In this document: piece after piece, positions 50,484 through 60,201 of the stretch | How positions within the stretch are numbered: position 1 is the first letter of the stretch | Layout: the number at the start of each line of letters is the position of its first letter | Origin: Dokdonella fugitiva | GTDB lineage: Bacteria > Pseudomonadota > Gammaproteobacteria > Xanthomonadales > Rhodanobacteraceae | DNA length: 64,000 nucleotides | NCBI RefSeq assembly: GCF_014138265.1 | Contig: NZ_JACGXL010000003.1 | Location: 310,001 to 374,000, forward strand | Reading direction: 5' to 3' | The notes under the pieces: generated by a model | Database searches by the model: none | What the model saw: the letters and a program-made list of their open reading frames with translations, nothing else | What the model was told of the DNA's origin: nothing | Translations under genes and position numbers: made by a program

Positions 50484-52847
50484 ATGTCCGGTCGCCTCCA
50501 CCGTTTCGGCGGTTTCTCGCTCAACACGCGCACGCGCGAGCTGCGCCGCGGCGACGTGCCGGTCGCGCTGTCGCCGCGCGCGTTCGACTGCCTCGCCTAC
50601 CTGATCGAGCAGCGCGGGCGCGCGGTCGGCAAGGACGAACTCATCGAGGCGATCTGGGGCCGGCCGAACGTGTCGGACACGCAACTCGGCCAGACCGTGC
50701 TGCGCGCACGCCGCGCGATCGGCGACGACGCGCAGGCGCAGTCGTTCATCCGCACGGTCGCGCGCCACGGCTACCACTGGGTCGCCGAGGTCGAGACCGT
50801 CGATCCCGACGAGGCATCCGCGGCGAACGCCGCGGCAGCCACGGCAGCGATCCCGCCCACATCCGCGCCGTCGCCCGCACCGGCAGTGCCGTCGCAGGCA
50901 GTCGCCAGCGAACCGACGCACCGCGTGCGCACGACGACGCGCGCGCTCGTCGCCCTGCTCGCCATCGCGCTGCTCGGCGGCGGCTTCGCCTGGATCGCTT
51001 CACGGCACGCAGGCGACACCGCGCTGCGTCGCGTCGCGCCGGCGAGCGCGATCGTGCTGCCGTTGCGCGTCGACGGCGATCCCGCCGACGGCTGGCTGCG
51101 CCTCGGTGGCATGGATTTCCTCGCGCAGCGCCTGCGCGAGGGCGGGCTCGTCGTGCCGCCGAGCGAGAGCGTGGTCGCCTTGCTGCAGCCGGCCGGCGCC
51201 GCCGACGACGCCGCGATGCGCGCGCTGCGCGATGCGGCACCGACCGCCTTGCTCGTGCGCGGCCGCGTGGCGCCGCACGACCATCGCTGGCGCGTCGACC
51301 TGCACGCGAGCGGCGCCGACGGCGCCGCGGTCGAGGTCGAGGCCGAGCAGGCCGATGCGCTCGCCGCGACGCGCGACGCCGCGGACCGGCTGCTCGGCCG
51401 CCTCGGTCGCGCACAGGCACCTGCGGATGTGCTCGACGGCAACGTGCAGGAACGCCTGCAGCGCGCGCAGGCGTCGATGCTCGCCAACGATCTCGCCGCC
51501 GCGCGCGCGATCCTCGTCGGCGACCCGCAGCTCGCGCGTGCCGAGCCGCAGCTCGGCTACCGGCTCGCGCAGGTCGACTTCCGCGCGGGCGAGTACCGCC
51601 GCGCCGAGGCGTCGCTCGACGCACTGCTCGCCGAAGCCGGCGATGGCGACCCGCTATTCCGCGCGCAACTGCTCAACGGCCGCGGCGCCGTGCACATCCG
51701 CCTCGACGACTACGCCGCGGCCGAACGCGACTACGACGCCGCGGTCGCGCTGCTGCATGACGGCCGCCATCCACGCGAGCTCGGCCTCGCGCTGACCGGC
51801 CGCGGCGTCACCCACTCGATGCGCCACGACGCCGCGCCTGCGCTCGCCGATTTCGGCGATGCGCGCGTGCAGCTCGAGGCGGCCGGCGACTCGCTCGCGG
51901 TCGCGCGCGTGGACAGCAACCTCGGCGGCCTGGAAATGAATCGCGACCGGCCCGACCAGGCGCTCGCCTACCTCGAACGCGCGGCGGCCGAGTTCGAGCG
52001 CTACGGCGCGATCAACGAACTCATGGAGACGCTCGAAAGCCTCGTCTCCGACCATCTCGCGCTGCTGCAACCGCTCGCCGCGCTCGCCGCGAGTGATCGC
52101 AGCTGGCTGCTCGCGCCGCGCGTGACCGACCCGAACCAGCGCCTCGACCTCACGCTCGACCGCGTCGACGCGTTCCTCGCGCTCGGCCGCCTGCGCGAGG
52201 CCGGTACGCTGCTGCGTTCGCTGCCGGACGAGGTCGCCGACGCGAACCCGTTCCTCGCCCGCCGCCTGCCCGCGCTGCGCGCACGCCTGGCGCTCGCCGA
52301 AGGGCGCGACGCGGACGCCGCCGACGCCGCGCGGCGCGCGCTCGGCCATCGCCCGCCCGGCGACGACGAGGGTGAAGGCGTCGCCGAGATCGCGCTCGTG
52401 TTGCAGCGCGCGGTGCTCGCGACGCCGCCGCGCCCCGCGGACCCGCCCTCCGCGGCGTGGGTGCCGCACCGGGCGGTCGCGGCATGGCCGGTGCAGGCCG
52501 TGCACGAGGCCGAGTGGGCGGATGCGCAGGGTGCCGCCGACGAAGCCTCGCGCCGCTACGTCGAGGCACGCGACCTCGCCGAACGGCGCGGCGTGCCGGC
52601 CGACATCGCGCTGGTCGCGGCGTCCTACGGCGACTGGCTGCTGCGCCACGGCCGCTTGCACGAGGCAGGCACGGTGATCGGCCGCGTGTCGGCCTGGGCG
52701 GACCGCGACTTCGATTGCGCCCTGCTCCAGCTGCGCCTGTTCGACGCGCTGCAGCAGGGTGACGCGCGCGCCAAGGCACTGCAGGCCGCGACCGCGCTCG
52801 CCGGCGAGCGCACGATCCCTGCATCGCTGCGCGAACCGGGCCGATGA
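50484..52847 (+). CDS. CadC-like membrane-bound transcriptional regulator with TPR-like periplasmic part
   Basis: A 787-residue one-component regulator. The N-terminal winged helix of the OmpR/PhoB type spans about 5-103 (VALSPRAFDCLAYLIEQRGRAVGKDELIEAIWG; RRAIGDDAQAQSFIRTVARHGYHW). An Ala/Pro linker leads to one TM (about 154-172). The remaining 600 residues should be periplasmic: a small alpha/beta part (about 185-300), then helical repeats of TPR type (about 320-780). ToxR/CadC proteins sense periplasmic conditions and bind DNA from the membrane. The signal and targets are unknown. A secreted-protein gene follows 100 bases later. Confidence 0.85.
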   Translation: MSGRLHRFGGFSLNTRTRELRRGDVPVALSPRAFDCLAYLIEQRGRAVGKDELIEAIWGRPNVSDTQLGQTVLRARRAIGDDAQAQSFIRTVARHGYHWVAEVETVDPDEASAANAAAATAAIPPTSAPSPAPAVPSQAVASEPTHRVRTTTRALVALLAIALLGGGFAWIASRHAGDTALRRVAPASAIVLPLRVDGDPADGWLRLGGMDFLAQRLREGGLVVPPSESVVALLQPAGAADDAAMRALRDAAPTALLVRGRVAPHDHRWRVDLHASGADGAAVEVEAEQADALAATRDAADRLLGRLGRAQAPADVLDGNVQERLQRAQASMLANDLAAARAILVGDPQLARAEPQLGYRLAQVDFRAGEYRRAEASLDALLAEAGDGDPLFRAQLLNGRGAVHIRLDDYAAAERDYDAAVALLHDGRHPRELGLALTGRGVTHSMRHDAAPALADFGDARVQLEAAGDSLAVARVDSNLGGLEMNRDRPDQALAYLERAAAEFERYGAINELMETLESLVSDHLALLQPLAALAASDRSWLLAPRVTDPNQRLDLTLDRVDAFLALGRLREAGTLLRSLPDEVADANPFLARRLPALRARLALAEGRDADAADAARRALGHRPPGDDEGEGVAEIALVLQRAVLATPPRPADPPSAAWVPHRAVAAWPVQAVHEAEWADAQGAADEASRRYVEARDLAERRGVPADIALVAASYGDWLLRHGRLHEAGTVIGRVSAWADRDFDCALLQLRLFDALQQGDARAKALQAATALAGERTIPASLREPGR

Positions 52848-52950
52848 CGCGCGCGCTGATGCGCGAGGAAACAACGTGGAATCGTTGTGGAAAGACTTCG
52901 CCGCGGCGCCGCCGCACTGTCGGCGGGTTCCTTCCAGCGGAGATCCCTGC

Positions 52951-53652
52951 ATGCATCGCCTGATCGGCGTCCTCGCCCTGCTCGCGACGAGCGCCACCCT
53001 GCACGCGACCGACGTCGTCGACGATTTCGAGTCGGGCACGAACCCGAACCAGTGGGGCTGGACCAACAACAACGGCGGCGTCTTCACGATCGTGGCCGAC
53101 GGCGGCAATCCCGGCGCCTGGCTCGACAGTGGCGTGCCGTACCGCTCCGACCACCCGAACCTGACGTCGCTGCCACCGGCGGGCACGCCGCTGCGCGACG
53201 CGCTCGACAGCGGCAGCCTGCACGCGGCGAGCATCGACATCCAGCGGCTCGATGCCTCGTCGGTGGTCGGCTGCTTCCCGACCTACACCCTACCGAGCAC
53301 GTTCTCGCTCTCGCTGATCGACATCCACACCGACGCCGCGGTGATCGAGGCGCACACGATCGACGGCCCGCCGGCGCCGACCGATGCGCCGTTCAGCTGG
53401 TTGAACGTCGCCTTCACGATCCCGAGCGACGCCACCGACGTGCCGCCGGGCTGGGTGCTCAATGCACCGCCGGAACTCGGCTACACCTGGCAGGACCTCA
53501 TGCACAACATCGACGGCATCCGCTTCTTCGTGGTCGATCCGGAAGAGCTCACGTTCGATGCGTGCTGGCACCTCGGCGCGGACAACGTGCACGTGAGCTA
53601 CGGCGGCGACGACCGCATCTTCGCCGACGGGTTCGACGGCGCACCGCGCTGA
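52951..53652 (+). CDS. Secreted protein with IFADGFD C-terminal tail
   Basis: An exported 233-residue protein. GGAG (52939-52942) precedes the ATG at 52951, which opens a signal peptide (LIGVLALLATSATLHA). The mature protein begins DVVDDFESGTNPNQWGW, typical of jelly-roll/LamG-like beta-sandwich domains, and is otherwise a beta-rich single domain (FSWLNVAFTIPSDATDVP, NIDGIRFFVVDPEEL, HLGADNVHVSY). It ends DRIFADGFDGAPR, the same tail type as the HAF protein. Two Cys may form a disulfide. No catalytic motif is recognised. Confidence 0.75.
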   Translation: MHRLIGVLALLATSATLHATDVVDDFESGTNPNQWGWTNNNGGVFTIVADGGNPGAWLDSGVPYRSDHPNLTSLPPAGTPLRDALDSGSLHAASIDIQRLDASSVVGCFPTYTLPSTFSLSLIDIHTDAAVIEAHTIDGPPAPTDAPFSWLNVAFTIPSDATDVPPGWVLNAPPELGYTWQDLMHNIDGIRFFVVDPEELTFDACWHLGADNVHVSYGGDDRIFADGFDGAPR

Positions 53653-53742
53653 GGCGCCGCGCGAGTCGAGGGCCGTCACCGGCACGCCGTGACGGTCCCG
53701 CGGGACCGCGCCTCGCGCAGTCATCCGCCGTTCCGGCGAAAC

Positions 53743-53751
53743 TGCTACCTT
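53743..53751 (+). promoter_or_regulatory. Extended -10 promoter of the DUF3096 gene
   Basis: TGCTACCTT is an extended -10 about 27 bases before the DUF3096 ATG, placing the transcription start near 53758. Confidence 0.4.
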
Positions 53752-53777
53752 TCGGGTCCACCCACCGGAGGGTCGAC

Positions 53778-53918
53778 ATGCACATCGCGCTGCAACCCCT
53801 GATCGCACTCATCGCCGGCATCCTCATCCTGATCCGTCCGCGCCTGCTCAACTACGTGGTCGCGCTCTACCTCATCATCATCGGCCTGATCGGCCTGTTC
53901 CCGAACCTGCGCCTCTGA
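53778..53918 (+). CDS. DUF3096 small membrane protein
   Basis: A 46-residue protein made of two hydrophobic stretches around a short basic turn: LIALIAGILILIRPRLLNYVVALYLIIIGLIGLF. This is the DUF3096 hairpin pattern; the function is unknown. GGAGGG (53767-53772) gives a strong ribosome-binding site six bases before the ATG. The next gene starts seven bases after its stop. Confidence 0.85.
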   Translation: MHIALQPLIALIAGILILIRPRLLNYVVALYLIIIGLIGLFPNLRL

Positions 53919-53925
53919 CGCCGCC

Positions 53926-54534
53926 ATGAGCGGGACGGCGCCTCGCGCGCGCCTGCGCGAGCGCTTGCGCGACAAGCTGCCCGAGATCTTCATCGAGGCG
54001 GGCTCGGTCGTGCTCGCGCTGCTGCTCGCGTTCGCGATCAACGAGTGGCACGACCGCCGCCAGGAGGAGGAACGCGCCGCGGTCGCGCGTGAAGCGATCC
54101 TTCGCGAGCTGCACGCGAACGCGAGCGAGATCGCGTCGACGCGCAACGCGCTCGCGCCGATCCTCGCCTCGCTGCGCGGCGCGCTCGACGAAACGCAGGC
54201 CGAGCCGCGCAAGCTCGAGGTCAACCTCAACCTTTCGCTGCTCTCCTCGGCGGCGTGGCACGCCGCGCTCGCGACGCAGGCGAGCCAGCGCATCGACTTC
54301 GAGTGGATGACGCGCGTCGCGAAAGTTTACGAACTGCAGGACAACTTCCTGCACGTGCAGGAAGCCGCGGTCGACGAGCTCGCAGCGTTGCCGCCCGGCG
54401 GCGACGCGGGCGGGCGGCGCATCGCAGCGGGGTTGCTGCCGCGTTTCAATGCGCTCGCGCAGCTCGCCGACGGGCTTGCGGCGAGCTACGTCGACGTGTT
54501 CGGCGACGGCACCGTCCGCGACGCCGCGCACTGA
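53926..54534 (+). CDS. Hypothetical membrane-anchored protein
   Basis: A 202-residue protein with one N-terminal TM (about 22-40, EAGSVVLALLLAFAINEW) followed by a charged, helical, probably coiled-coil region (DRRQEEERAAVAREAILRELHANASEI) and more helices. This resembles the DUF6090-like group of unnamed membrane proteins. The function is unknown. The gene is seven bases after DUF3096 and 31 bases before tamA. Confidence 0.65.
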   Translation: MSGTAPRARLRERLRDKLPEIFIEAGSVVLALLLAFAINEWHDRRQEEERAAVAREAILRELHANASEIASTRNALAPILASLRGALDETQAEPRKLEVNLNLSLLSSAAWHAALATQASQRIDFEWMTRVAKVYELQDNFLHVQEAAVDELAALPPGGDAGGRRIAAGLLPRFNALAQLADGLAASYVDVFGDGTVRDAAH

Positions 54535-54550
54535 GTCCGCGCGCCGCTCC

Positions 54551-54559
54551 TGCTATAAA
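54551..54559 (+). promoter_or_regulatory. Extended -10 promoter directly at the tamA start
   Basis: TGCTATAAA is a near-ideal extended -10. Its last base is seven bases before the A of the tamA ATG, so transcription should start at or beside the start codon. No ribosome-binding site is visible between them. Confidence 0.5.
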
Positions 54560-54565
54560 TACGCG

Positions 54566-56374
54566 ATGCGAATTCCGCCCCACCGACACCGCATCGCTTC
54601 GCTGTCGTGCCTCGCCCTGCTGCTCGGCACCGGCGTAGCCCACGCGGGCCGCGTGACCGTCGAACTCGATGGCGTCGACGGCCTGCTGCGCGACGCCGCG
54701 CTCGGCGGGCTCGAGCTCAACCAGTACGCCTCGCGCGACGTCACCGCGGCGCAGGCACGACGCCTGTACGAGCATGCGGACGAGCAGGTGCGCAAGGCGC
54801 TCGAGCCGTACGGCTACTACTCGGTCGGCGTCGATGGTGAACTGCGCGAGAACGGCGACGCCTACGTCGCGGTGCTGCACGTCAAGCCCGGCGAGCCGGT
54901 GAAGATCGCGACGCTCGACGTGCGCGTCGACGGCGACGCCGACGGCCAGCGCGGGGTGCGCAAGGCGCTCGCCGGATTCCTGCCGGCGAAGGGCGCACCG
55001 CTCGACCACGCCTCGTACGAGAAGAGCAAGGCGACGGTCCAGGCCGCGCTGTTCGCGAGCGGCTACCTCGACGCCGAACTCGTCACGCACCAGGTCGAGG
55101 TCACGCGCTCGGCGAACACGGCCGACATCCACCTCGCCTGGAAGGTCGGCTCGCGCTACCGGCTCGGCACCACGACGTTCGAGGGTGCGCAGTTCCCGAG
55201 CGAGTTCCTCGAGCGATACATCCCGTGGGCGAAGGGCGACTTCTACACGCAGGACCAGGTGCTCGCATTGCAGCAGCGCCTCATCGACGCCGACTACTTC
55301 GCGGTCGTGCAGGTCGAGCCCGACGTCGAGCATGCCGCCGACGGCGTCGTGCCGATCAAGGTCATGCTCGCGCCGGCGAAGCGCACGATCTACACCGGCG
55401 GCGTGTTCATCGGCACCGACACCGGGCCCGGCGTGCGCGGCGGCGTCGAGCGGCGCTGGGTCAACTCGCGCGGGCACAAGCTCAAGGTCGAAACGATCGT
55501 CGCCACGCGCCTCAAGACCGCGTCGGCGCAGTACCAGATCCCGCTCGCCGGTCCGGACAACCACAGCCTCGCGTTCGGTGCGACGTTCCGCGACGAGAAC
55601 ACCGACACGAGCACCGCGCGCACGCTCGGCCTCGCGGCGACCGACTCGCGCCAGTGGCGCGGCTGGACGCGCACGCTCGGCCTCAAGTTCCTCACCGGAG
55701 ACTTCAAGGTCGCGAACATCGAAGGCGACACGACGCTGCTCTATCCGGAAGCGTCGCTCACGCGCAAGAAGGCCGACGATCCCGCGTTCGTGCGCGACGG
55801 CTGGTCGCTCACCTTCGCCGCGCGCGCGGGCCAGAAGGGCTTCGTCTCCGACACCAGCTTCGCGCAGGCGAGCGCCGACGCGAAGTGGATCCACGGCCTC
55901 GGCGAGCACGGCCGCTTCATCGCGCGCGGCTCGCTCGGCGCGACCCACGTCGGCGACTTCGACAAGCTCCCGCCGGAGCTGCGCTTCTTCGCCGGCGGCG
56001 ACCGCTCGATCCGCGGCTACTCGTTCCAGACGATCGGCCCGCCGCTGCCGGACGACCAGCGCGCGCAGGCCCTCGCGTTCTGCGCCGCGCATCCGAAGAG
56101 CGACTGCCAGGACCTCATCATCGGCGGCAAGAACCTCGCGGTCGCGAGCGCCGAATACGAGTACTACTTCAGGCCGAACTGGGGCATCGCGACGTTCATC
56201 GACACCGGCGACGCGTTCTCGAGCTTCGGCAGCTACCGCCAGAAGGTCGGCGTCGGCGTCGGCGCGCGCTGGCGTTCGCCGGTCGGCATGGTGCGCGTCG
56301 ATCTCGGCGTGCCCGTGCACGACGACAGCAACCACGGCGTCGAACTGCATATCGTCATCGGACCGGACTTGTAG
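54566..56374 (+). CDS. tamA: Translocation and assembly module TamA (BamA/Omp85 family)
   Basis: Outer-membrane Omp85 protein of 602 residues that, with TamB, helps insert outer-membrane proteins and supports lipid transport to the outer membrane. A signal peptide (LSCLALLLGTGVAHAG) is followed by three POTRA-like domains (about 25-265). A 16-strand barrel carries the Omp85 loop-6 motif around SIRGYSF (RFFAGGDRSIRGY). The protein ends VELHIVIGPDL. The tamB ATG follows the stop without a gap. The ATG at 54566 fits the signal peptide. Confidence 0.95.
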   Translation: MRIPPHRHRIASLSCLALLLGTGVAHAGRVTVELDGVDGLLRDAALGGLELNQYASRDVTAAQARRLYEHADEQVRKALEPYGYYSVGVDGELRENGDAYVAVLHVKPGEPVKIATLDVRVDGDADGQRGVRKALAGFLPAKGAPLDHASYEKSKATVQAALFASGYLDAELVTHQVEVTRSANTADIHLAWKVGSRYRLGTTTFEGAQFPSEFLERYIPWAKGDFYTQDQVLALQQRLIDADYFAVVQVEPDVEHAADGVVPIKVMLAPAKRTIYTGGVFIGTDTGPGVRGGVERRWVNSRGHKLKVETIVATRLKTASAQYQIPLAGPDNHSLAFGATFRDENTDTSTARTLGLAATDSRQWRGWTRTLGLKFLTGDFKVANIEGDTTLLYPEASLTRKKADDPAFVRDGWSLTFAARAGQKGFVSDTSFAQASADAKWIHGLGEHGRFIARGSLGATHVGDFDKLPPELRFFAGGDRSIRGYSFQTIGPPLPDDQRAQALAFCAAHPKSDCQDLIIGGKNLAVASAEYEYYFRPNWGIATFIDTGDAFSSFGSYRQKVGVGVGARWRSPVGMVRVDLGVPVHDDSNHGVELHIVIGPDL

Positions 56375-59300
56375 ATGCGATCGCCCATGCCCGCGAGAAG
56401 GGAATACAAGGGATCCGGCCGCGTGCGCGGCTTCTCCTGGCGGCGCCTGCTCGCGCGCATCGGCATCGCGCTCGCGGTGCTGCTCGTGCTCGTCGGCGTG
56501 CTGTCGTTCTGGCTGCTGCGCACCGAGTCGGGCCTGCAGTTCGTGCTCGCGCGCGCGATCGGCGCGACCGACGGCAAGCTCACGATCGCGCGTTCGAGCG
56601 GCAGCCTCGCGGGACCCGCGACGATCGAGGACCTGCGCTACCGCGATCCCGCGGCGGGCCTCGACGTGCACGCACAGCGATCGACGATCGCGTTCGCGCC
56701 GCTCGAACTGCTCGCCTCGCGCCTGCACCTGACGCGACTCGAACTCGACGGCCTCGAGGTCGCGCTGACGAGCGTGCCGCAGCCGCCGCAGCCGGAGAAG
56801 CCGGTGGGCGAGTTCTCGCTCGCGGCACCGCTCGACATCGTGCTCGACCGCCTCGTGCTCGCGCACGCGAAGATCACCAGCGACGGCGCGCCGCTGCTCG
56901 CGATCGACACACTCGACATCGTCGGCCGCTGGACGCGCGCCGGCGTCAAGCTGGATTCGATCGCGCTGCGCTCGCCCGACGGCCGGCTCGACCTGCACGG
57001 CACCGTCTCCGCATTGCCCGGCTACCCCGGCGACGGCGCGCTCGACTTCCGCTGGAAGGTCGCCGACGCGTCGTACGCGGGTACGTTGAAGGCGAACGGC
57101 GACGGCAAGGTCGCCCACCTCGCCGTCGCGCTCAGCGAACCGACCGCCGCGACGATCGACGCGCAACTCACGCAGACGAAGGAGTGGCCGTGGACCGCGA
57201 AGGTCGCGGTGCCGCGCTTCGATCCGAAGCGCGTGCTGAAGGATTCGACGCTCACCGCGCTCGAACTCTCGCTGCAGGGCCGCGGCGACCTGCACGGCGG
57301 CACGGTCGACGGCGAGGTCGCCGCGAACGACCATCGCGTGCGCATCGAACCGCTGCGCTACGCACTCGACGGCCAGCACCTGAAGATCGAGGCGCTCACC
57401 GTGCGCAGTCCGGAAGCCGCCGGCACGCTGGACGCGAGCGGTGACGTGCAGCTCGACGCGAAGCCGGTCGCGGCGACGCTCGCGTTGCACTGGAACGACG
57501 TCGTCGTCCCGGCCGATCTCGCCGGCCAGGCGCTCGCGACGCACGGTCGCATCGACGCGAGCGGCAGTGCCGAACGCTTCCACGCCGCCGGCAACCTGTC
57601 GATCGGCCCACCGGGCCAGCTCGCCGACCTCGTGCTCGATCTCGACGGCACGCCCGAAGCGATCACCTTGAAGCAGCTCGCGTTGCAGCAGCCGAAGGGC
57701 GGCCTCGACGCACACGGCACGGTCACGCTGAAGCCCGCGATCGGCTGGCAGCTCGACGCGAAGGCGAGCAAGCTCGACCCCGGCGCGTTCGCGGCTGCAT
57801 GGGCGGGCGCGCTCGATTTCGATCTCGCCACGCGCGGCACGCTCACCGATCACGGCCCCGACGCGACGATCAAGCTCGACCGCCTCGGCGGCACGCTGCG
57901 CAAGCGCGCGCTGTCGGGCCACGCCGATCTCGCGATCAAGCCCGGCTACGTCGTCGACGGCACGCTCGAACTCGCCTCCGGCAACAGCCGCGTCGCGATC
58001 GTCGGGCGCGGCGGCGACCAGACCGACGCGACGATCACGCTCGCGATCGCCTCGCTCGGCGACTGGCTGCCCGATGCGGGCGGACACCTCGACGGCGATT
58101 TCCGCGTGCAGGGGCGCTGGCCCAAGCTCGCCGTGAACGGCCGCGCGCACGGCGCGAAGATCGCTTCGGGCGGCAGCACGATCGAAGCGCTCGACGTCGC
58201 CGCCGACATCGCGAGCCTCGATCCGCCGCAGGGCACGCTGTCGATCAAGGCGAACCGCGTCGCGAGCGGCGCCCTCGCGTTCGACGACGTCGACATCGAC
58301 GGCAGCGGCAATCGCGACGCGCACCAGCTGACGCTCGATGCACGCGGCACGCCGCTCGGCCTGCGTCTCGCGCTGTCCGGCAGCGCGAACGACCAGGGCC
58401 GCTGGAACGGTACGCTGAAGACGCTCGACGTCGCGGTCAAGGACGCGCCGCCGCTCGCGCTCGAGCAACCGGCGGCGATGGCTTGGGACGGCAAGCAGTT
58501 CAACGCCGGCGAGACCTGTCTCGCGGGCGGCGGTCCACGCCTGTGCGTCGGCGGCAGCGGCGGCGCCGACGGCGCCTTCGCCGCGCGCTACCGCATCGAG
58601 CAGCTGCCGCTCGCGCTCGCGGTGAAGCTCGCCTCGCCCGATGCGCCGGTGCGCGTCGAAGGCATCATCGGCGGCCACGGCGACGTGCGCCGCAGCGCCG
58701 CAGGGGCGCTCGACGGCAACGCGGCACTCGCATCGGAGCGCGGCAGCATCGCCTACCCCGACAACGCGAACCAGCCGCTGCTCGCCTACACCGGGCTCGC
58801 GCTCGAGGCGACGCTGTCGCCGCAGTCGACGCACGCGACGTTGCGCGCATCGCTCGACCACGATGGCCGCCTCGACGGCGACGTCACGCTGGGCGGACCG
58901 GCAGGGTCGGCACAGGCGCTCGGCGGCCATCTCGACCTCGCGCTCAACAGCCTCGCGTTCGTCGAGCTGCTGACGCCCGAAGTCGCGAACGCGAAGGGCA
59001 AGCTCGCGGCGAACTACACGTTCGCGGGCACGACCGCGGCGCCGCAGATCAACGGCGCACTCACCCTGAAGGAACTCGCCGCGGAACTGCCGTCGGCCGG
59101 GCTCAAGCTGCACGACGGCGACATCGCGGCGCGCGCGACCGACGCCGACCACTTCGCGCTCGACGGCACGCTGAAGTCCGGCGACGGCACGCTAACCCTG
59201 TCCGGCACCGGCGGCATCGGCGCGAACGCGCCGCTGCATGCGACGATCAAGGGCGCGGACTTCCTCGCCGCGGACATTCCCGCCGCGAAGGTGGTGATCT

Positions 59301-60199
59301 CGCCCGACCTCGTGATCGAACGCACGAGCGAGAACCTCAGCGTCGGCGGCAGCGTGACGATACCGAAGACCGACGTCGATCTCGCCAAGCTGCCCGGCGG
59401 CGGCACCGCGAAGACCTCGCCCGACGTCGTCGTCGTCGACGCCGAGCAATCCGCGCCGGGCAAGCCGCTGCCGGTCGTCGTCGGCGTCGAGATCCGCCTC
59501 GGCGACGACGTCAAGCTCGCCGGCCTCGGCCTCGACGGCCGCATCCACGGCCAGCTGCGCATCGACCAGCGCCCGGGGAAGCTCGCGACCGGCACCGGCA
59601 CGATGAATGTCGAAGGCACCTATCGCGCCTACGGCCAGGACCTGAAGATCGAGAGCGGCCGCCTGCTGTTCGCGGGCACATCGCTCGACAACCCGGGCCT
59701 CGATATCCGCGCCGCGCGCACGATCCTCGGCGCCTCCGGCGGGCAGAGTGACGACACGATCATCGCCGGCCTGCAGGTGCGCGGCACCGCGCAGGTACCC
59801 GTGCTCACGGTGTACTCGCAGCCGGCGATGGAACAGTCCGAAGCGCTGTCCTACCTCATCACCGGCAAGCCGCTGTCCGGACTCAAGAGCGGCGAAGGCG
59901 ACATGCTCGGCACCGCCGCGCGCGCGCTCGGCAGCGCGACCGGCGACCTGCTCGCGAAGGGCATCGGCGCGCGCATGGGCGTCGAGGCCGGCGTATCCGA
60001 CAACGCCGCGGTCGGCGGCGCCGCGTTCACCGTCGGCAAGTACCTCTCGCCCAAGCTCTATCTCAGCTACGGCGTCGGGCTGTTCACGCCGGGCGAAGTC
60101 GTCAGCCTCAAGTACATCTTCAGCAAGCGCTGGAACTTCGAGGCGCAGAACGCGACGAGCGGCAACCGCGCCGGCATCAACTACCGCTGGGAGCGCTGA
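56375..60199 (+). CDS. tamB: Translocation and assembly module TamB (AsmA-like)
   Basis: Very long periplasmic protein (1274 residues) anchored by one N-terminal TM (about 27-50) and spanning to TamA. The body is the repetitive beta-groove of AsmA-like/DUF490 proteins, with the usual opening GLQFVLARAIGATDGKLTIARSSGSLAGPATIEDLRYRD. The C-terminal DUF490 domain is conserved (SYLITGKPLSGL, LSPKLYLSYGVGLFTPGEVVSLKYIFSKRW ... INYRWER). It works with TamA in outer-membrane protein assembly and phospholipid transport. The ATG immediately follows the tamA stop. Confidence 0.95.
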   Translation: MRSPMPARREYKGSGRVRGFSWRRLLARIGIALAVLLVLVGVLSFWLLRTESGLQFVLARAIGATDGKLTIARSSGSLAGPATIEDLRYRDPAAGLDVHAQRSTIAFAPLELLASRLHLTRLELDGLEVALTSVPQPPQPEKPVGEFSLAAPLDIVLDRLVLAHAKITSDGAPLLAIDTLDIVGRWTRAGVKLDSIALRSPDGRLDLHGTVSALPGYPGDGALDFRWKVADASYAGTLKANGDGKVAHLAVALSEPTAATIDAQLTQTKEWPWTAKVAVPRFDPKRVLKDSTLTALELSLQGRGDLHGGTVDGEVAANDHRVRIEPLRYALDGQHLKIEALTVRSPEAAGTLDASGDVQLDAKPVAATLALHWNDVVVPADLAGQALATHGRIDASGSAERFHAAGNLSIGPPGQLADLVLDLDGTPEAITLKQLALQQPKGGLDAHGTVTLKPAIGWQLDAKASKLDPGAFAAAWAGALDFDLATRGTLTDHGPDATIKLDRLGGTLRKRALSGHADLAIKPGYVVDGTLELASGNSRVAIVGRGGDQTDATITLAIASLGDWLPDAGGHLDGDFRVQGRWPKLAVNGRAHGAKIASGGSTIEALDVAADIASLDPPQGTLSIKANRVASGALAFDDVDIDGSGNRDAHQLTLDARGTPLGLRLALSGSANDQGRWNGTLKTLDVAVKDAPPLALEQPAAMAWDGKQFNAGETCLAGGGPRLCVGGSGGADGAFAARYRIEQLPLALAVKLASPDAPVRVEGIIGGHGDVRRSAAGALDGNAALASERGSIAYPDNANQPLLAYTGLALEATLSPQSTHATLRASLDHDGRLDGDVTLGGPAGSAQALGGHLDLALNSLAFVELLTPEVANAKGKLAANYTFAGTTAAPQINGALTLKELAAELPSAGLKLHDGDIAARATDADHFALDGTLKSGDGTLTLSGTGGIGANAPLHATIKGADFLAADIPAAKVVISPDLVIERTSENLSVGGSVTIPKTDVDLAKLPGGGTAKTSPDVVVVDAEQSAPGKPLPVVVGVEIRLGDDVKLAGLGLDGRIHGQLRIDQRPGKLATGTGTMNVEGTYRAYGQDLKIESGRLLFAGTSLDNPGLDIRAARTILGASGGQSDDTIIAGLQVRGTAQVPVLTVYSQPAMEQSEALSYLITGKPLSGLKSGEGDMLGTAARALGSATGDLLAKGIGARMGVEAGVSDNAAVGGAAFTVGKYLSPKLYLSYGVGLFTPGEVVSLKYIFSKRWNFEAQNATSGNRAGINYRWER

Positions 60200-60201
60200 G
60201 C

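Noticed and set aside
54446-59152. A 1568-codon open frame on the minus strand opposite tamA and tamB
   Set aside because: Low-stop antisense frame typical of very GC-rich genes. It shows no domain pattern, and the plus-strand genes are unequivocal.
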